Shown: positions 1 through 11,208, counted from the stretch's first letter. The stretch: 64,000 bases of DNA from Ctena decussata (GCA_963989385.1 OZ022509.1:49554271-49618270), one strand, 5' to 3'. The notes: generated by a model not told the origin, from the sequence alone. Made by a program: numbers and translations.

Positions 1-660
1 ACTAGATTTTTCTATAACATTTAAGTTTAATCCATTTCAGTTATATTATGTTTGGCTAATGTTGACCTTTAGACCAAGGTCAAGGTCATTCTATGCATAT
101 TAAACATTGTTTTTGGAATGAAAATACTCAGATTTGGTACATTTCTGCTGACTGATTGTGTGAAATCTGTGATTAAACTCTGTTTAATCTAACCTTGACC
201 TTGACCTTGAAGATAATGTCATGGCCATTTAATCAAAACTAGTGTTCTAACTCTCCAAAATTTTTAATTTAGGCCACTTTGGGAACCATTTTACATCAAT
301 TCAGGAACTAATGTGTAGATAATGGTCAAAACTTGACTAAAAATCAATATTATAAGTCTTACTGTGACCTTGAAACAAAGGTCAAGGTCACCAAATTTTA
401 ATCAACAGTTTGCACTGTCCCAAGGGTGAAACCATGTTAGTTTGGTAAGAACTCAGCCATTGGTTCTAGAGATATGGTAGAATATATTGAAATCAAAGTA
501 CCAAAATTAATGAAAACTGACAGTGTCTCTAACAGAAATTCTGCAGACATAAGATTTTACTTTGAAAGATAGAAATTGAGAAAAGATGTCACCAAAGGCA
601 TTATTTTAACTTATAAAGAAAGGTATATATGAATGCCATTAAATTTGAAGGAGAAATATA
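1..660. repeat. degenerate array with TGACCTTGA / TCAAGGTCA motifs
   Basis: AT-rich sequence with clustered AGGTCAAGGTCA or its complement near 77, 192 and 378, roughly 115-190 bp apart. It resembles the core repeats of the tandem-core element at 20.7-21.9 kb but is too diverged for unit boundaries. No gene seen. Confidence 0.4.
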
Positions 661-826
661 GCTTATGATATGACTACCCTGGTTCATGCTGATTTACCCC
701 ACCCACATTAATAACCCCATTACGGAGCTTAACCATTATTGATTCAGTATAGCGGACACTATAGGCTAATCATCAGCTGAAAATAAAACATTTTGCTCTT
801 GGGCAGAAAAAGGGCCTTATAGGCAC

Positions 827-842
827 CCCCCCCCCCCCCCCC
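827..842. repeat. poly-C run of 16
   Basis: Uninterrupted cytosine homopolymer in otherwise unassigned sequence (661-889). Confidence 0.9.
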
Positions 843-889
843 TTTGCTTTTGTCAAGCTATATCATACTGAGAAGTCAAAGACTACATG

Positions 890-955
890 GCAAACTGCGT
901 AGATCCAGAAGAGGTGGCTCATTATGAGAGGCTTCATCTGGATCTAAACTGTTGC
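890..955. mobile_element. short palindromic element (GCAAACnGnGTAGATC family)
   Basis: About 66-bp palindrome: GCAAACTGCGTAGATC at one end, GATCTAAACTGTTGC at the other, with a GTGGCTCATTATGAG core. Repeated at 1267, 1869, 4835 and 23430. No coding capacity; probably a tiny MITE or remnant. Confidence 0.6.
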
Positions 956-1266
956 AAATTCAGCTATTTTCACCAGTGTTAACAAGGTAAGACCCAGATC
1001 TGACCGGAGCTGTACAGGCAGCCATATCTGTAATCATCTCTAACCATGCTGTTATTTCCCTTTTTCTTGTGGCCCAGTTCAAAGGAGTTATAAAGTAATA
1101 AATTGTGTAAGTAAAACGATAACTAAACCTTTAGATATTATCTTCAGTTTTTTATAACTGATATTTATGAGGAAAAAAGAAACTGCCCAATTAATGTTAT
1201 TTTGAACTATGCATTCAGAAATGTCCCTGAACTCTTTAAGCCCCAGTGACGCAATTAGCAAAATTT

Positions 1267-1333
1267 GCAAACAGCGTAGATCCTGATGATGCGGCTCATA
1301 ATGAGCCGCCTCATCTAGATCTACACTGTTTGC
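1267..1333. mobile_element. short palindromic element, second copy
   Basis: The clearest copy: GCAAACAGCGTAGATC, a core GCGGCTCATAATGAGCCGC, then GATCTACACTGTTTGC. Arms pair over about 30 bp. Confidence 0.65.
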
Positions 1334-1506
1334 CCTCAAGTCTTTGAATTCTCAATATAAAAAGTCTTGGACAAGGCATTTTTTTAATTTTTGCAGACGT
1401 AAATTTTGTCGTCTGCTTTTTGGTAGTGAAAGAGTTAACCAGTCAAATAGAAGTGTCTGAGCTATTAAGTGATAAGGATCTACACTATTTGTACTTCAGC
1501 CATTGA

Positions 1507-1712
1507 GATGGATGGAGGACTTGTGATTTTACGTCCTTTTTAACAGCATTTCAATTATATCAGGATGATGGGAGGGTGATGTGTGACTGTGAAAGACTGT
1601 GTGCGATAGACCCCGGTTAACAGCTCGAAGGTTTTTACCTCCAATGGGTCTCGGATGTGGGACTGCTAGATCAGCAGGCCAGTGCCAAAATCTACTGAGT
1701 TACGGCTGATCT
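1507..1712 (-). mobile_element. tRNA-derived SINE (SINE-1), degraded
   Basis: Starts with the ATGGATGG tail and runs to a tRNA-like head read on the - strand. It has the shared body GTGTGCGATAGACCCCGG and a B-box-like segment, but the 5' AGGAGCCC head is lost. Same family as 5889, 16311, 34290, 44752 and 60928. Confidence 0.65.
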
Positions 1713-1868
1713 GAATTTGGCTGGTCAAGAACCTATTTCCATGTGCAGCAGGTCTCAATACATATAATGCTTAACCTTTTAAGTGCTAAAAGCAAATGAC
1801 AAAATTTACATCTGCAAATTTTCAAAAAATGTTTTGTCAAAGCCGTATCATATTGAGAATACTATGCC

Positions 1869-1926
1869 TACGAGATCTAGAAGAGGTGGCTCATGATGAG
1901 CCACTTCATTGGGTCTACGCTGTTTG
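1869..1926. mobile_element. short palindromic element, third copy
   Basis: GATCTAGAAGAGGTGGCTCA..TGAGCCACTTC...CTGTTTGC, the same palindrome as 1267-1333, slightly shortened on the left. The flanking 1927-2221 shows nothing I can name. Confidence 0.5.
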
Positions 1927-2221
1927 CAAATTCAGCTATTTTCGCCCCTGGCGCTCAAAGTGTTTAATCAATAGGAATTTTATTGTCATCAGCTGGCAGC
2001 AAATTAGAGACAGAGAGCTTAAAAGACCATCACACTCTCTCATTCAGCTGACTGGCATTAACACAAATTACCACAGGAATTTGAGAGGTCTTGTTCACAT
2101 TACCACATACTCTGGCCCTCACATAATATCATGTACATAAGTATCTGGGCAAACAGTTTGGATCATGCAAAATTGACAAACACCAATTCTTGCTTGTTTC
2201 ACACAATAAACTCTCAATACT

Positions 2222-2372
2222 TAACCCATTGCATTCTGGGTATTTTTTGTCATCTGCTGAAATTGTCGTCTGCATCAAAAATCAAGAATATTTTGACAAT
2301 AAGTTAGGACAAAAAAAACGCCAGACTGAATGTGTGGAAAGAGTGACCATTGTCGGACTAAAGCATTATTAA
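2222..2372 (-). mobile_element. TTAA MITE, truncated copy
   Basis: TTAACCCATTGCATTCTGGG terminus followed by the GTCGTCTGCATCAAAAATCA internal segment. Only the AATGGGTTAA half is present. Complete relatives are at 2435, 18831, 41499 and 49328. Confidence 0.6.
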
Positions 2373-2434
2373 AATTGTTTCAGATATCAGTCAAAATTGC
2401 TTAGCTTTGAACATCAGGCCACAAGTACCAAAAG

Positions 2435-2627
2435 TTAACCCATTCCATTCGGGGTATCTGGGCAAACAGTTTGGATCCAGAAACGTGGGGCCTGATCAGA
2501 GATCCAAACTGTTTGCTGCCTAGACATCATTTCAACAAAAGTTAGACCAATACTGTCAAAATATTCTTGATTTTTGATGCAGACGACAATTCCAGCAGAC
2601 AACAAAAAATACAATGCAATGGGTTAA
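2435..2627 (+). mobile_element. TTAA MITE (piggyBac-like), complete
   Basis: Bounded by TTAA with termini TTAACCCATT..AATGGGTTAA. Inside is a hairpin GTTTGGATC..GATCCAAAC and a segment with GATGCAGACGACAATT. TTAA flanks plus CCC-starting termini are typical of piggyBac-type elements. Nothing is recognised in the following 2628-2925. Confidence 0.7.
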
Positions 2628-2925
2628 AATAAAAACAATTACATGTCAGAATGAACCAGTATCCCAAGAATTATTCAAATTCATGTAATTAAAGCAAACT
2701 GAAGTACATGTGATTTCTTGGAAAAAGAATTTGTTATCAACCAGCGCTTATGACAGAAACAGCCAAACACGCAATAAAACCCTCCAGGACCTATTTTCTC
2801 CTATTTTATAGGAGTTTTATCAAACTATAAGTGACAATTCAATAACCAACAAAAAGAACCATGGGATTAAGTAATTATCTGTAATATTGTGAAAGAACTG
2901 CATAAGAAAACAGAACCGATCGGGG

Positions 2926-3225
2926 CGCTATGCCCAGTTATTCAAAACTTGAGACACCATTAGTAAATGAGATATTATAATTTCAAACATATTTTATAAA
3001 AACAGTGCAAAAGCTCCTCATATTTTTTCAGCAAAAAATATTAATACATCTGATTTTATGTGTCCCAGAAAATTTAATGAATAACTGACTAACGACTGTG
3101 TTAAGAGATATAACAAGGCTTTGAACAACTGGGAAAAGACAGACTTTGTGATCAGGGTCTGCAACCTGCCATTCTGTCGGCAATTTTTGACAGAATGCCA
3201 GATATAAATAAACTTGTTCAAATTT
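2926..3225. repeat. interspersed repeat with AACAACTGGG ends
   Basis: Begins CAGTTATTCAAAACT and ends AACAACTGGG, with TTTTTTCAGCAAAAAATA and GATTTTATGTGTCCCAGAA inside. Related copies lie at about 5490-5712, 23155-23330, 49555-49770, 56935-57110 and 59640-59850. No coding capacity. Confidence 0.55.
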
Positions 3226-3257
3226 CCTCTAATTCAGCTTAATCAAATTTTATAAAA

Positions 3258-3540
3258 GGTAAAGGTAAAGGTTTCCCATAGCCTAATACCTGTAGCCGTA
3301 GGGGCAGTGGGGGTTAGAGACCCACTGTATCTTGGGCACAGCTGATGAAAGGCGGAGCCCATCCCTTTCCTTTCGCTGCCTTATCCTTCCCTAATTCGAA
3401 AAAGGTACCCATTTACTGCTGGGTTGACAGAGAGAGTTTTCCAGTCATCAGATGGCGACGGTGAGCCGCGAACTCACGACCTTCCGGTTATGTTCTGCAC
3501 AATAACCGAGCCACTCTCCACTCGGCTACCGCGCTTCTCC
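3258..3540 (-). mobile_element. tRNA-derived SINE (SINE-2)
   Basis: Reading on the - strand: GCGCGGTAGCCGAGTGGAGA (A-box) then GGTCGTGAGTTCGCGGC (B-box-like), a 200-bp body, and an AAAGGTAAAGGTAAAGGT-type tail at the + left end. The head resembles tRNA-Ser/Leu. Single copy in the window. Confidence 0.75.
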
Positions 3541-3567
3541 GAAATTTTTTGGCAATTACATAAATTG

Positions 3568-3720
3568 CATGGTTTAAGGGTGTCCCAATAGTTATGTGTC
3601 CCAATACTTAGGATAATTACGGTACTCCAGACAATAAATCATTATTACCATAATGTTCTTAAGTATTGGGACACCTAAAATAATCAATTTTCCATTTGTC
3701 CCAAAATTTAAGAAGAAGAA
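3568..3720. mobile_element. TGTCCCAAT palindromic MITE, rearranged
   Basis: Contains GTGTCCCAATACTTAGG and TAAGTATTGGGACACC, the arms of the family seen intact at 4189 and 4578, with extra sequence between them. Confidence 0.5.
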
Positions 3721-4188
3721 CCAATTCTTGTTTCCTAGATGGTTTGAAAGTAAATATCTATGCTAGAATGTGGATAATAGAAACATATCCAAGTCTTTAA
3801 ATGTCAGTTTGAAGAGTTGATATTTCAGTGGAGTCCTTGGTTATATCAAAGAACCAGAGGTCATCAGTGTACCCCGTTCAACACCAATAGGGAATCAACC
3901 AGACCTCACATAACTGGTTATGATACCGCAAACTGCCCTTGTATGGGTTGTCAAACGTTATGATTTCTAATATATAAATTTTATCCAAAGTGGTCAAGGG
4001 CACAAAATCGACCAAAGTGTTTCCTGTCCGAGCCCTTTTCCGGACATGAAGTTATGGAAACGATTAAATAGTAACAAGCCCTGAGGAAAATGAGTACTTA
4101 AAATATTACCATAGCAAGCATTTCATACAGACTACATTAATTTCTGTTCATAAACACCTTTCATAGGTACAATTTTCTGTACTAGGAT

Positions 4189-4299
4189 ACCATAATGTGC
4201 TTATATATTGGGACACCTGAAAAAAAATAAATTTTCCATTTGGGACAAATGGAAAATTTGTTATTTTATGTGTCCCAATACTTAAGCACATTAGGGTAC
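4189..4299. mobile_element. TGTCCCAAT palindromic MITE
   Basis: A 110-bp near-perfect palindrome from TACCATAATGTGC to GCACATTAGGGTA, with TATTGGGACACC and GTGTCCCAATA arms and AAATTTTCCATTTG at the centre. TA at both ends suggests a Tc1/mariner-type MITE. Confidence 0.7.
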
Positions 4300-4577
4300 A
4301 TTTGTCTGACCTAACAGTGCACACCAATAAAGAAGCAGTCTGATCAGGGTCTACATTGTCAGCCATCCCTTAGCTCTTTTGGTCTTTTGGCATAAGCCAC
4401 TTGACTTTAGGATAATAACAGTAATTATTTTAGGTGTCCCAATTTTTAGAATTTTTACGGGACACATTGAGGAAAATGAGGAAAATTGCAACTTATTTTA
4501 TAGCATGAACATTAGCTTTATGTTCAAAACCAGCATTTATGGCTACAATTTATTGTCACAATTGTTGGGACTGAACA

Positions 4578-4684
4578 CCGTAATGTGCGTTAGTATTGGG
4601 ACACCTAAAATAATTTATTTTCCATTTGTCCCAAATGGAAAATTAATTACTTTAGGTGTCCCAAAATTTAGGCACATTACAGTA
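4578..4684. mobile_element. TGTCCCAAT palindromic MITE
   Basis: CCGTAATGTGCGTTAGTATT through to AGGCACATTACAGTA; same arms as 4189-4299. A half copy lies at about 4425-4460. Confidence 0.65.
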
Positions 4685-4834
4685 AGTCATACCATAACAA
4701 CACTGAATATTACTGAAAAGAACCTGAGCCTCTAAAGGGCCAAAAAAGCAGACAATAGAATTAACTTCTGAAATTTTTTTTAAAAATGTGTTGTCTAAGC
4801 TAAACTTATCATTTTGAGAATAAATGACCAGAGG

Positions 4835-4901
4835 GCAAACAGAGTAGACCTAGAAGAGGGAGCTCGTTATGAACCGCCTCATCTGGTTCAACACTGTTTG
4901 C
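4835..4901. mobile_element. short palindromic element
   Basis: GCAAACAGAGTAGACC...CACTGTTTGC, family of 1267-1333. It lies 11 bp before the MITE at 4913. Confidence 0.55.
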
Positions 4902-4912
4902 AAGTTAATCTA

Positions 4913-5155
4913 TATGAGCCACGACATGATATAACCAACAAAGTTGCATGTGCACCTAGCGAAGACTTAGTCCAGCCAAGACATCTGCTACACTGATGGG
5001 AGTCTTCAATTGTGCGCTTTAAGGGGAGCTACGGGTCTAAGCTAGCTCCATGCGGACAGCAAAGATTCTGATTGGACTGAGTGGGTGCCCAGGCTGATCC
5101 AAGTCTTCACTGGGGGCACAACCACTTTGTTGATTTTGTCTTGTCGCAGCTCATA
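4913..5155. mobile_element. 240-bp palindromic MITE (P240 family), diverged
   Basis: Ends ATGAGCCACGACATGA and TTGTCGCAGCTCAT. Inner arms carry AACCAACAAAGT and ACTTTGTTGATTTT, GACTTAG.CCAGCC and GGCTGATCC. About ten copies in the window. No coding capacity. Confidence 0.75.
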
Positions 5156-5888
5156 TTGGTTTTTAACCAAGGTCATTCTAATGAGGTCTCATAACATATG
5201 TTTTTATTGCCACATACAAAAAAATTATCTCAGAATTATCCTTAAAATCTCACCTGGACAATGATGATGCATGGTATGTACGCTAAAATGTGTTTACTAG
5301 GTGTTAAGAGCTGAAATGATCTTTTTTCTATTTTTTTGGAAGTCCCAGACCAAAGCTGTTACAATAGGAGACATTTGACGGTAATTTATAAAGCAATGAA
5401 TAAAACAAATTACAACATACACGCAACAACGAGACCAGGGAATACTGTTACTGTTCTAAATATTGGGAAACTCTGGGCTCAGATGTTCGAAGCATTGTTA
5501 CCTTAACGGAGCCATTAGTCAAGAATTTGTTAAGCCTTTAAGTCTTCTAGTACCCTTAAAATCAAGTGTGCTTATGCAATATTGTTTGATGAAAATATGT
5601 GAGAAGCTTCTCTCATTTTTTTCAGCAAAATAAAGGGCAGGATTTTTGCATATATTAGAAAATATCATTTTTCCATTGCTAACGACATCTGAAAACTGGG
5701 CCCTGACCATCCAAAAATAAATTGCTGTTACGTAAATAGTCCTGATACTGATCATACTGCACCTTCTGAGCAGTATGTTCAGAGTCTACATACATTTTGT
5801 GCTCTGAGACTTCTGTCCAAATACTCATGGTGATTAGGGCACAGGTCCTAGAGTGTGATCAATTTATCAGCTTGTTGTTCACATCATA
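5156..5888. other. unassigned, with one diverged repeat
   Basis: AT-rich sequence without a gene. 5490-5712 is a copy of the AACTGGG-ended repeat described at 2926 (TTTTTTTCAGCAAAATAAA, ACTGGGCCC). Nothing else recognised. Confidence 0.4.
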
Positions 5889-6086
5889 GATGAATGGATG
5901 ACTTGCAATTTTACGCTGTTTTCAATAGTATTTCAGTTATATCAGGTTGATGGGATGGTGATAGTGAAAGGCTGTGTGTGATGAAACCCCGTTTAAGAAA
6001 GGAAAGATTCTCGCCTCAAGCGGGGTTCAAACCCGGTTCGCTAGATCAGTAGGCCAGTGCTTAACCCAATCAGCTATCAGGGCTCC
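5889..6086 (-). mobile_element. SINE-1 copy
   Basis: On the - strand: GGAGCCCTGATAGCTGATTG (A-box region), GGGTTTGAACCC (B-box), then the family body and an ATCCATTCATC tail. Good tRNA-like head. Confidence 0.75.
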
Positions 6087-6129
6087 TGTTGTTTACAACA
6101 GCCAACGAGTATTTTTTCCCAACACCGTC

Positions 6130-6711
6130 TTTATCCTATCAAACTCCCCAGTGGCTTTACATTTTGCGAAAGGGGATGTTATTTAGAGCCTAAAGTATAG
6201 TAAATCAGTCAGTGCCAAAATACCTCTAATAATCAATATTAAGGTGATGCAGGACACTTCAAAGGAAGCAACTCTACTATTTTTGCCTCCCTTTTTAGTA
6301 ACAGTCACCCCTTAAAGGTAACACTTTAAATTCTTACCTTAAGAGTTGATCCCATTTCAAAGAGCTATCTCATCCAAAGAAGAAAACAGGAATTCATTTG
6401 ATGGTTTGATGGTTTGTGAGGGCCAAGGGTTTTTGTCAGTATTAGGCTGTTACAGGTTGCAAACTCTAGAAGTCTGAGACCTCTCTCATTCTCAAAAGAA
6501 GAAGAGGTAGACAGAAGAAGAGGTGGGAAGACAATATTAAGGAGTGAACAGGGATGGATAGGGCAGCTGAAGACAGGACAAGGTGGAAAGGGATTGTTTC
6601 GAAGTCATCTGTGGTGCCCCAACGACCTAGTAATGTTATGGGATAGAATAGAATAAAAGAACCAGGGGGCGTTTATTAGAGCAGGGGCATTTATTAGGAT
6701 TAATATGGTAT
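6130..6711. mobile_element. TTTGCTCC foldback element, interrupted copy
   Basis: Left end CCCAGTGGC.TTACATTTTGCGAAAGGGG, then CAGTGCCAAAATACCTCTAATAA, a degraded central hairpin (CCCCTTAAAGGTAA... CCTTAAGAGTTGATCCC) and the right end GGGCGTTTATTAGAGCAGGG. About 240 bp of unidentified sequence (6411-6650) interrupts it. Confidence 0.55.
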
Positions 6712-7187
6712 TAAGTCCCAATAATTATTTTGACAGATGTAGCTGGATTATTCTCAGTAATTCTGGACCAATTCAGAAAGTCATAAATGTTCAATAAACT
6801 TGAATGTAAAACACAAAAGAACCACTGTGGAACAGATAAATGGGACAACACAAGAAAACTGTAATATACAGTTGAACCTCAATGGCTCAAACCCTGATGG
6901 TTTGTTCACCCTGCCTGGCTAGAACTCTTTTTTTGGTCCCTAGAGGTCACTTTATATGGAAACTAACCCTCGATGGCTAGAACTACTCTTGGCTGGAACT
7001 GATTTTTACGGTCCCAAGCCTGTCCGAGCCAATGAAGTGCTCTGTACTTCAAAATAGCAAATTATTCAAATCGGGTTTCTTAAGCTCGTGAGAAAGTTTT
7101 GACAGTAAACATTAAGTGAAATGATCATTGTACTATAAACACTAACAATAGGTCTCTTACAATTATGAATATTTTCATTCACATTCG
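6712..7187. other. unassigned
   Basis: No gene or named repeat. A short inverted phrase, CCTCAATGGCTCAAACCC / CCTCGATGGCTAGAAC, recurs at 6880-6990. Confidence 0.4.
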
Positions 7188-7845
7188 TTATTTAGAGCAT
7201 AAAGTGAAGTAAGTCAGCCACAGCCAAAATACTCCTAATAAACAGTATTAAGGTGAATGGATATACTTAAGAATTGAAATTTGATTTTTCAGCATTCATG
7301 GTGTGATGAAGCCAGTGGGCAGGGCTAAAATTCCATGAAATGCTTTGCGCTTCTTGTAGAATTTTAGCGACAACCACTGGCTTCTTCATACTATGAACGC
7401 TGAAAAATCAAATTTTCGGCCATCACATTAAACAGCCGTCGCCATAATGTGGCATCAATCAAACGTTACGTGGACCAATCAAGATGTTTGACGTCGTTTG
7501 ACGACAACGCACATAATCAACTGTCGTTCATCAGTGTATGAAGTCAGTTGCTTTATATGGTTTACCTATGGGAAGTCAGTGGCAAGTGTAAATATTTTCA
7601 GATGAAGTTCTACAAGTCTACTTTTTAGCCTCTATTTTCAACAGGGGTAAACTATTAAAGGAAAGAATTTGCTCCTCCAGGAGCAAATTCTTTCCTTTAA
7701 GAGTAGACCCCAGTTTAAACAGCTAACTCATCCAGAGAAGCAAACAGGAATTCATGCGTTAATATAAGACTATTTTCGGAAAAGAGGCAGGGGGTGCTAT
7801 TAGAGCATGGGTATTTATTAGGATTGATATGGTATCCCTCAAAAT
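7188..7845. mobile_element. TTTGCTCC foldback element with nested hairpin insertion
   Basis: Outer element: TTATTTAGAGCATAAAGTGA to ATTAGGATTGATATGGTAT. It includes the diagnostic palindrome AGAATTTGCTCCTCCAGGAG / CTTTCCTTTAAGAGTAGACCCC. Interrupted by a separate hairpin at 7279-7415 and more foreign sequence to about 7610. Confidence 0.65.
7279..7415. repeat. hairpin element with AAATTTGATTTTTCAGC arms
   Basis: GAAATTTGATTTTTCAGC ... GCTGAAAAATCAAATTTTCG. The arms also pair CAGTGGGC/ACCACTGGC. Nested in the foldback at 7188. Confidence 0.65.
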
Positions 7846-8814
7846 ATTTTTAACTATGCTGCAAGTGCCATTGGTGGCAATGGGCTACACTTCAATAACA
7901 TTACTTTGTATAAGCATAGCAACAGAAACCTACCAGTTATAGAGATTGTCAGCAGTAATCCAATGAGATAAAAATGTCCAAAAATACAATTCCTTCTTTC
8001 TACCATTTTCAAAGTTACTAGACTGCTTCACCACTCCAAACCCAATTTCATCTGCTCTCCATTTTCCAACCTGTCACCAGTCTAATGATTTTTTTCTACT
8101 ATTACCAATTGATGTGTTTCTTTTATTTTCCTAAAGTCTCCATTTTGAATGACGAGAATAGATGGTGACAGCTGATTGTATTTCTGAAAATAAAAGAATA
8201 ATTATAATTGAGTTATTATGACAAAAGGCACCAGGATTCTAGACAAATTTAGGTTTTGGCAATAACTTTGAGAGTTTCTTTTGATTCTGCCTAACATTTA
8301 AAGCACTAAAAATGCAGAAATTTCCAAACAGCATATATCAAGATGAGGTGGTTTATAATGAGCCGATCTGGATCTACCCTGTTTATCCTCTACCCATTAA
8401 ATTCTTGATATGATATAGGTTGGATGGAACATTTTTGAGAATTTTCAGATGTCGTCTGCTTTTTTGGTTGCTTTGCGCGCTAAAAACTGTTAAACATACA
8501 AATTTGTTGTTGTCCAATTAGAGCTGTCTTGATGAGACTGTTCTCATGAGAGACACAAACACAGGCTTGGTGGAGATATAAAGAACAATAATTTCAAATT
8601 TGAATCATCATTCAGCGATGAGGCAAACAAAATTCCCAAACGTTTCACAAACTTTTACCTGACCAATTTCTATTTTTTCCTGACCCAGCTACTGACATTT
8701 TTTTACCTTTTTCTCTCCTTGCAGCAGATAAAAACTTTAAAGCAAAATGGGATGCCAATGTGAATACAAATGCCAGAGTGAGTGCATTGCAATTGCTCTT
8801 CCTGTTCATTCATT
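7846..8814. other. mostly unassigned
   Basis: Holds the candidate exon 8082-8183 and a worn short palindrome at about 8325-8385 (CAAACAGCATATATCAAGA...CTACCCTGTTTA). Otherwise no gene or element I can support. Confidence 0.4.
8082..8183 (-). CDS. candidate orphan terminal exon, unrecognised
   Basis: On the - strand a strong acceptor (CTTTTATTTTCAG at 8184) is followed by 33 open codons and a TAG. The peptide contains QLSPSILVIQNGDF and KETHQLVIVEKNH. It does not belong to any repeat family I recognise here. It could be the last exon of a minus-strand gene head-to-head with PTRHD1, or chance. I found no partner exon. Confidence 0.2.
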   Translation of the reverse strand, partial: KYNQLSPSILVIQNGDFRKIKETHQLVIVEKNH

Positions 8815-9058
8815 ATATGAGCCGTGACATGAGAAAACCAACAAAGTGGTTGTGTGCCCAGCGCAGACTCAGACCAGTCTGGGCATCTGCCCAGTCTGAT
8901 CAGAGTCTTTGCTGTCCTCATGTAGGTAGCTTAGACCCTTAGCTCTCCTTTAAGTGCTTAGCGAAGAGTCTAATCAGACTGGGCAGATGCCCAGGCTGAT
9001 ATGAGTCTGCGCTGGGCGCACAACCACTTTGTTGTTTTTTTTGTGTCACGGCTCATAT
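8815..9058. mobile_element. P240 palindromic MITE, near full length
   Basis: ATATGAGCCGTGACATGAGA ... TTGTGTCACGGCTCATAT, inner arms GTGCCCAGCGCAGACTC and GAGTCTGCGCTGGGCGC. ATAT at both ends may include a target duplication. Confidence 0.85.
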
Positions 9059-9339
9059 CATTCTGTTTCAAAAATTGTTGTGTGAATGGCCAAAGACTCA
9101 GATCTGCCTGCACAGCTTCCTTCTTTTCCTAAAGCAGATGCCTAAAATTCCATGTATTTATGTAATATTAAATACAGAAGACTCTGATCAGATGGTCATA
9201 ATGAGCAGGTTGAGCCAATTGAAGGTTATAATGAGAAGACTGATCCGAGTCACCGAGTGTATGATGTTTCTGAACATGCCATAAAGTACCTTTCTCATGA
9301 ATTGTGGCCAACTCCTTTTTTGTTATTTTGTTTTGTTTA

Positions 9340-9500
9340 TGGTGAATGGATGCATTGTTGGGGAAGTAATTCTGCCATCTTTTTTTATTTTTGCTTCCCT
9401 TCTCCATGCAGCTCCACTAGGAAGAATTCTTTCCTTTAAGAGTTGACATTTTTGGAACGGTTTCATCATACAGGATAGTAAACAGGACATTACAAAAGTT
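9340..9500. mobile_element. TTTGCTCC foldback, partial
   Basis: GGTGAATGGATGCATTG, GAAGTAATTCTGCCATC, GCAGCTCCACTAGGAAGAAT, TTTCCTTTAAGAGTTGACA. Central hairpin partly deleted. Confidence 0.5.
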
Positions 9501-9812
9501 GTCCTCCTTTGTTAAAATTGCAGAAAAACATGCAAGACTTAAGGGTATCCTGCATCTTAAAATGGCACAGTTTCATGGCAGTATGAACATGATGAATGGT
9601 GTTATGTGCTTTTTCTTTATTAAACCAGTTTCATCTGCAATTTTCTTTAATTACAAAGTAACATTTCCCAGCAGAAAACAAATGATCCAGTTTTGAGTTA
9701 AATATCAAGTTATGTTTCAAACTACAATATTTGATTCTATCACAATCTTAGACATGTAACTAACTGATATGCAACAGATGGTACTGCGACTCAACAATTA
9801 ATGGCAAGATGA

Positions 9813-10064
9813 AATGAACCGCAACACGACAAAACCAACAAAGTGGCAAAGTCGCCACGCGAAGACTCAGATCAGTCTAGGCTTCTGTCCAGTCTGATCA
9901 GAGTCTTCACTTGCACCTTAAGGATAGTTAAGAATTAAAGCTACCTCAATGTCGACAGTGAAGACTTTGATCAGACTAGGCAGATGTCTAGGCTGATCTG
10001 AGTCTTTGGGGTAGCCATTACTAGCCAATGCCACTCTGTTGGTTTTCTGATGTCCTGGCTCGAA
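9813..10064. mobile_element. P240 palindromic MITE
   Basis: ATGAACCGCAACACGACAAA...GATGTCCTGGCTCGAAT. Inner arms CAGATCAGTCTAGGCTTCTG and CTAGGCTGATCTGAGTC. More worn than 8815. Confidence 0.75.
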
Positions 10065-10119
10065 TATGTCAAGGACCATGAAGCTGGCATCAACAGGGTT
10101 TTCTTTCAGACTTGAGTTT

Positions 10120-10735
10120 AAGAAGGTTTTTGGACCAACACACCTTTTTTTTTAGGGATCCAATGCCTAAAAAAGGTCCTGTGCTCTGAAAAGTCTTATA
10201 AAATGTCCAAATCAAATACCAGAATGTTATATATAAAATACTATCTTCTGAAAATCATTACTTTGTATTGTGCCAAGAATAATATAATTTCTATTAGAAT
10301 TCATCACTTTGAATTGGTACTTGGATTTTGTTTTGTGAGTCCCAGTGGCTGCACATTGATTGATTGATTGATTGATTTATTGCTTAACGTCCACGGTAAA
10401 CAACTATGGTCATGTCGGGACGGTCAGTTAACCTAACCACACTGTTCCTGGGCAGGCTTAGACCTCCTAAGCGGTTAACCAGTACTACGTGCACATACTT
10501 TCGCCAGTAACTGACAACTGCCCTTCTTGAATCAGCGGAAGGAGAAACGAAAGTATGTGGCCAGACCGGGTCTCGAACCCAGGACCTCTGACTTATGAGT
10601 CAGGTGCCCTACCGATTGCGCTACGCGGCCCGGCCTGGCTGCACAAATTGTTTTCTAGGAGTCTAAACATCATTCTGGGGGTCTGGGACCATCAGTCTGT
10701 CTTGCATCTGGGAAAATCCTGCAGTAATATGACCA
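10120..10735. repeat. GAGTCCCAGTG repeat family, split by a SINE
   Basis: About 330 bp matching 18505-18825: ACCCAATGCC-like start, ATCATTACTTTGTATTGTGC, ACTTGGATTTTG, GAGTCCCAGTGG, then after the SINE GGGGGTCTGGGAC and GGGAAAATCCTG. No coding capacity recognised. Confidence 0.6.
10356..10635 (-). mobile_element. tRNA-Met-derived SINE (SINE-Met)
   Basis: On the - strand: GCGTAGCGCAATCGGTAGG (A-box), anticodon stem-loop CTGACTCATAAGTCAG with anticodon CAT, GGTTCGAGACCC (B-box), a 200-bp body, and a (TCAA)n tail. Flanked by the 10-bp target duplication TGGCTGCACA (10346-10355, 10636-10645). Inserted in the repeat at 10120-10735. Confidence 0.92.
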
Positions 10736-10980
10736 AATCTTTTCTCCAAATCTGGACTACTGGTAAAATTAAGCTTCTACCTGTTTTGCTTCACATAGAT
10801 TCAGCCTATGCCTATGGTGCAATAAAATTTGGAATTCAAACTCAAAGCTCTAGTAAACCATAGCCAGTCCAAAATCTAGCTCTTAAAGGGGTCATTTGTG
10901 ATCAGCCTCCAATTACAGCTACAAGTATGTTTGGTATCAAGCCGGTGATCTTGATATACAAGTCATCCAGCCACACACAT

Positions 10981-11208
10981 TGCTCTATATAAGAGGTAAC
11001 AGGGAAATTTAGGGATAATTTTCCGTATTTACCTATAAAAACATTTGTAGAAACACCTTGTTATAACTGTCTCACTGAGCTGGTTCTGCCGAGTGATCTC
11101 AACTTACGTCAAGACGGTTCTAATATTGAGTCACAATGTATGTTTGCATTGAGAAAAACTAAAAATTATCTCTGACTTATCCCTTTACCCCTTTTTATCT
11201 AGAACTCT
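10981..11208. mobile_element. CTCCAGATAAG MITE (MITE-B), rearranged
   Basis: TATAAGAGGTAACAGGGA and ...TTACCCCTTTTTATCTAGA ends, GGGATAATTTTCC near the left, and a broken GACGGTTCTAAT centre. Related to 45572-45771. Confidence 0.55.

Noticed and set aside
10560..10635. tRNA-Met gene on the - strand (also 42575-42650)
   Set aside because: tRNA-like head continues into a SINE body with tail and target duplication; not a stand-alone tRNA gene.
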